From Glycine soja (taxonomy: Eukaryota > Streptophyta > Magnoliopsida > Fabales > Fabaceae), in the NCBI RefSeq assembly GCF_004193775.1, contig NW_021143921.1, positions 1 to 64,000 of the forward strand: a stretch of 64,000 bases of DNA, written 5' to 3'. This document shows positions 59,701 to 64,000 of this stretch, piece by piece. Made by a program: the position numbers and the translations under genes. A model generated the notes under the pieces. It saw only the letters and a program-made list of their open reading frames with translations, did no database searches and was not told where the DNA came from. Within the stretch, counting starts at the first letter, position 1, and each line of letters opens with the position of its first letter.

Positions 59701-62700
59701 ATCTGTCATACTGACATTTGAGTCACGCTGCCGGGCGGAAATACCCGAGTGGTTATCCGTATAAACATTCTTTTTTGTTGTCTGTAAGACGAAAAGCCTG
59801 ATAGCATGCAGAGACTAACGTCGTCTTTTGCGCCCTTCGTCAATCGCGGCCGACAAGCCCGTTGACAAGCGGAGATTTACGTCATCTTCCGCGCTCACAA
59901 GATCTGTCATACTGACATTTGAGTCACGCTGCCGGGCGGAAATACCCGGGTGGTTATCCGTATAAACATTCTTTTTTGCTGTCTCTATGACGAAAATCCT
60001 GATAGCACGCATAGACTAACGTCGTCTTTTGCGCCCTTCGTCAATCGCGGCCGACAAGCCCGTCGACACGCGTAGATTTACGTCATCTTCCGCGCTCACA
60101 AGATCTGTCATACTCACATTTGAGTCACGCTGACGGGCGGAAATACGCGAGTGGTTATCCGTATAAACATTCTTTTGTGCTGTCTGTAAGACGAAAATCC
60201 TGATAGCACGCAGAGACTAACGTCGTCTTTGGCGCCCTTCGTCAATCGTGGCCGACAAGCCCGTCGACACGCGGAGATTTACGTCATGTTCCGCGCTCAC
60301 AAGATTCTTCATACTTACATTTGAGTCTCGCTGACGGGCGGAAATACGAGAGTGGTTATCAGTATAAACATTCTTTTTTGTTGTCTGTAAGACGAAAAGC
60401 CTGATAGCATGCAGAGACTAACGTCGTCTTTTGCGCCCTTCGTCAATCGCGGCCGACAAGCCCGTTGACAAGAGGAGATTTACGTCATCTTCCGCGCTCA
60501 CAAGATCTGTCATACTGACATTTGAGTCACGCTGCCGGGCGAAAATACCCGAGTGGTTATCCGTATAAACATTCTTTTTTGTTGTCTGTAAGACGAAAAG
60601 CCTGATAGCATGCAGAGACTAAAGTCGTCTTTTGCGCCCTTCGTCAATCGCGGCCGACAAGCCCGTTGACAAGCGGAGATTTACGTCATCTTCCGCGCTC
60701 ACAAGATCTGTCATACTGACATTTGAGTCACGCTGCCGGGCGGAAATACCCGGGTGGTTATCCGTATAAACATTCTTTTTTGCTGTCTCTATGACGAAAA
60801 TCCTGATAGCACGCATAGACTAACGTCGTCTTTTGCGCCCTTCGTCAATCGCGGCCGACAAGCCCGTCGACACGCGTAGATTTACGTCATCTTCCGCGCT
60901 CACAAGATCTGTCATACTCACATTTGAGTCACGCTGACGGGCGGAAATACGCGAGTGGTTATCCGTATAAACATTCTTTTTTGCTGTCTGTAAGACGAAA
61001 ATCCTGATAGCACGCAGAGACTAACGTCGTCTTTGGCGCCCATCGTCAATCGCGGCCGACAAGCCCGTCGACACGCGGAGATTTACGTCATGTTCCGCGC
61101 TCACAAGATTCTTCATACTGACATTTGAGTCACGCTGACGGGCGGAAATACGAGAGTGGTTATCCGTATAAACATTCTTTTTTGTTGTCTGTAAGACGAA
61201 AAGCCTGATAGCATGCAGAGACTAACGTCGTCTTTTGCGCCCTTCGTCAATCGCGGCCGACAAGCCCGTTGACAAGCGGAGATTTACGTCATCTTCCGCG
61301 CTCACAAGATCTGTCATACTGACATTTGAGTCACGCTGCCGGGCGGAAATACCCGAGTGGTTATCCGTATAAACATTCTTTTTTGCTGTATGTAAGACGA
61401 AAAGCCTGATAGCACGCAGAGACTAACGTCGTCTTTGGCGCCCTTCGTCAATCGCGGCCGACAAGCCCGTCGACACGCGGAGATTTACGTCATGTTCCGC
61501 GCTCACAAGATTCTTCATACTGACATTTGAGTCACGCTGACGGGCGGAAATACGAGAGTGGTTATCCGTATAAACATTCTTTTTTGCTATTTGTAAGACG
61601 AAAATCCTGATAGCACGCATAGACTATCGTCGTCTTTTGCGCCCTTCGTCAATCGCGGCCGACAAGCCCGTCGACACGCGTAGATTTACGTCATCTTCCG
61701 CGCTCACAAGATCTGTCATACTCACATTTGAGTCACGCTGACGGACGGAAATACGCGAGTGGTTATCCGTATAAACATTCTTTTTTGCTGTCTGTAAGAC
61801 GAAAATCCTGATAGCACGCAGAGACTAACGTCGTCTTTGGCGCCCTTCGTCAATCGCGGCCGACATGCCCGTCGACACGCGGAGATTTACGTCATGTTCC
61901 GCGCTCACAAGATTCTTCATACTTACATTTGAGTCTCGCTGACGGGCGGAAATACGAGAGTGGTTATCAGTATAAACATTCTTTTTTGTTGTCTGTAAGA
62001 CGAAAAGCCTGATAGCATGCAGAGACTAACGTCGTCTTTTGCGCCCTTCGTCAATCGCGGCCGACAAGCCCGTTGACAAGCGGAGATTTACGTCATCTTC
62101 CGCGCTCACAAGATCTGTCATACTGACATTTGAGTCACGCTGCCGGGCGGAAATACCCGAGTGGTTATCCGTATAAACATTCTTTTTTGCTGTATGTAAG
62201 ACGAAAAGCCTGATAGCACGCAGAGACTAACGTCGTCTTTGGCGCCCTTCGTCAATCGCGGCCGACAAGCCCGTCGACACGCGGAGATTTACGTCATGTT
62301 CCGCGCTCACAAGATTCTTCATACTGACATTTGAGTCACGCTGACGGGCGGAAATACGAGAGTGGTTATCCGTATAAACATTCTTTTTTGCTATTTGTAA
62401 GACGAAAATCCTGATAGCACGCATAGACTATCGTCGTCTTTTGCGCCCTTCGTCAATCGCGGCCGACAAGCCCGTCGACACGCGTAGATTTACGTCATCT
62501 TCCGCGCTCACAAGATTTGTCATACTCACATTTGAGTCACGCTGACGGGCGGAAATACGCGAGTGGTTATCCGTATAAACATTCTTTTGTGCTGTCTGTA
62601 AGACGAAAATCCTGATAGCACGCAGAGACTAACGTCGTCTTTGGCGCCCTTCGTCAATCGCGGCCGACAAGCCCGTCGACACGCGGAGATTTACGTCATG

Positions 62701-64000
62701 TTCCGCGCTCACAAGATTCTTCATACTTACATTTGAGTCTCGCTGACGGGCGGCAATACGAGAGTGGTTATCAGTATAAACATTCTTTTTTGTTGTCTGT
62801 AAGACGAAAAGCCTGATAGCATGCAGAGACTAACGTCGTCTTTTGCGCCCTTCGTCAATCGCGGCCGACAAGCCCGTTGACAAGAGGAGATTTACGTCAT
62901 CTTCCGCGCTCACAAGATTTGTCATACTGACATTTGAGTCACGCTGCCGGGCGGAAATACCCGTGTGGTTATCCGTATAAACATTCTTTTTTGCTGTCTG
63001 TAAGACGAAAAGCCTGATAGCACGCAGAGACTAACGTCAACTTCTGCGCCCTTCGCCAATCGCGGCCGACAAGCCCGTTGACACGCGGAGATTTACGTCA
63101 TCTTTCGCGCTCATAAGATCTGTCATACTCATATTTGAGTCACGCTGACGGGCGGAAATACCCGAGTGGTTATCCGTATAAACATTCCGTTTTGCTGTCA
63201 GTAAGACGAAAAGCCTGATAGCACGCAGAGACTAACGTTGTCTTCTGCCACCTTCGTGAATCGCGGCCGACAAGCCCGTTGACACGCGGAGATTTAAGTC
63301 ATCTTCCGCGCTCACAAGATCTGTCATAGTCACATTTGAGTCACGCTGACGGGCGGAAATACCCGAGTGGTTGTCCGTATAAACATTCTTTTTTGTTGTC
63401 TGTAAGACGAAAAGCCTGATAGGACGCAGAGACTAACGTAGTCTTCTGCGCCCTTCGTCAATCGCGGCCGACAAGCCTGTTGACACGCTGAGATTTACGT
63501 CATCTTCCGCGCTCACAAGATCTGTCATACTCACATTTGAGCCACGCTGACGGGCGGAAATACCCGTGTGGTTATCCGTATAAACATTCCTTTTTGCTGT
63601 CTGTAAGACGAAAAGCCTGATAGCACGCAGAGCCTAACATAGTCTTCTGCGCCCTTCGTCAATCGCAGCCGACAAGCCCGTTGACACGCGGAGATTTACG
63701 TCATCTTCCGCGTTCACAAGATCTGTCATACTGACATTTGAGTCACGCTGACGGGCGGAAATACCCGAGTGGTTATCCGTATAAACATTCTTTTTTGCTG
63801 TCTGTAAAACGAAAAGCCTGATAGCACGCAGAGACTAACGTCAACTTCTGCGCCCTTCGCCAATCGCGGCCGACAAGCCGTGGACACGCGGATATTTACG
63901 TCATCTTCCGCGCTCACAAGATCTGTCATACTGACATTTGAGTCACGCTGACGGGCGGAAATACCCGAGTGGTTATCCGTATAAACATTCTTTTTTGCTG
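56754..64000. repeat. Satellite array, 201-bp monomer (segment 5, about 36 copies)
   Basis: This is the same satellite family, continuing past the window edge. Its first kilobase repeats the flank seen after LTR copies 1 and 2. From about 58.8 to 62.9 kb it is organised in four-monomer blocks of 804 bp. One monomer near 58861 has lost about 11 bp (CAAGCGGAGATTTACTTTAT). From about 63.0 kb the monomers resemble the subtypes at 15-20 kb. Confidence 0.97.
58840..62900. repeat. 804-bp higher-order repeat within the satellite
   Basis: Identical or nearly identical marks recur at 59011, 59815, 60619, 61423 and 62227, exactly 804 bp (4 x 201) apart. Monomer types in order are: C (GCGTAGATTT, CTCACATTT, CGCGAGTGG); A (CATGTTCCGC, ATTCTTCATAC, CGAGAGTGG); B (GACAAGCGGAG or GACAAGAGGAG, GCTGCCGGGCGG); and a fourth type that is either a second A-like monomer ending GCTATTTGTAAG or a second B-like monomer ending GTCTCTATGACG. 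Confidence 0.9.

Noticed and set aside
1..64000. Telomeric repeats, rDNA, or the known 91-92 bp soybean centromere repeat
   Set aside because: No TTTAGGG arrays, no rRNA-like sequence and no 91-92 bp periodicity were seen. The period is about 200 bp with a threefold sub-period of about 65 bp.

Overview
The window is non-genic nuclear DNA from a flowering plant, and I infer a legume, probably Glycine or a close relative. The grounds are a tandem satellite of about 200 bp, two families of plant Ty3/gypsy LTR retrotransposon (Tat/Ogre-like and Athila-like), a primer site matching plant tRNA-Asp, and a small solo LTR carrying GTAATCGATTAC-type motifs that I associate with soybean repeats. The species call is from memory of repeat style, not from a search. 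I see no intact host gene, tRNA, rRNA or CRISPR array.

Layout. (1) 1-22886: satellite array, monomer 199-201 bp. (2) 22887-27636: a gutted Athila-like LTR element on the minus strand, inserted in the satellite with a 5-bp target duplication (ACGTC). (3) 27637-36161: more satellite. (4) 36162-37831: a solo LTR of an Ogre/Tat-like family, flanked by CCGTA. (5) 37832-39242: satellite. (6) 39243-40912: a second, nearly identical LTR at the same CCGTA site. (7) 40913-41597: satellite. (8) 41598-56753: the plus-strand internal region and 3' LTR of the same Ogre/Tat-like family, with no adjacent 5' LTR. (9) 56754-64000: satellite to the end. The satellite segments total about 40.7 kb, roughly 200 monomers.

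The Ogre/Tat-like element holds a frameshifted ORF1, a gag broken by several frameshifts, no visible pol, and a very long repeat-rich 3' region. That region contains a 727-bp solo LTR with TAGGA target duplications, a hairpin minisatellite, tandem arrays of 73, 45 and 127 bp, a segment nearly identical to the satellite, two extra copies of the LTR's own 5' end, a polypurine tract and the 3' LTR.

The main finding is that the abundant satellite appears to be built from the same roughly 64-bp ancestral unit as the 127-bp array in this element's 3' untranslated region. The element carries a nearly satellite-identical stretch at the junction (54621-54765). The window therefore seems to show both a retrotransposon 3' UTR that could have seeded the satellite and members of that retrotransposon family inserted back into the resulting array. 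Later unequal exchange copied the insertion site and produced higher-order repeats (804 bp, about 1004 bp, 3081 bp).
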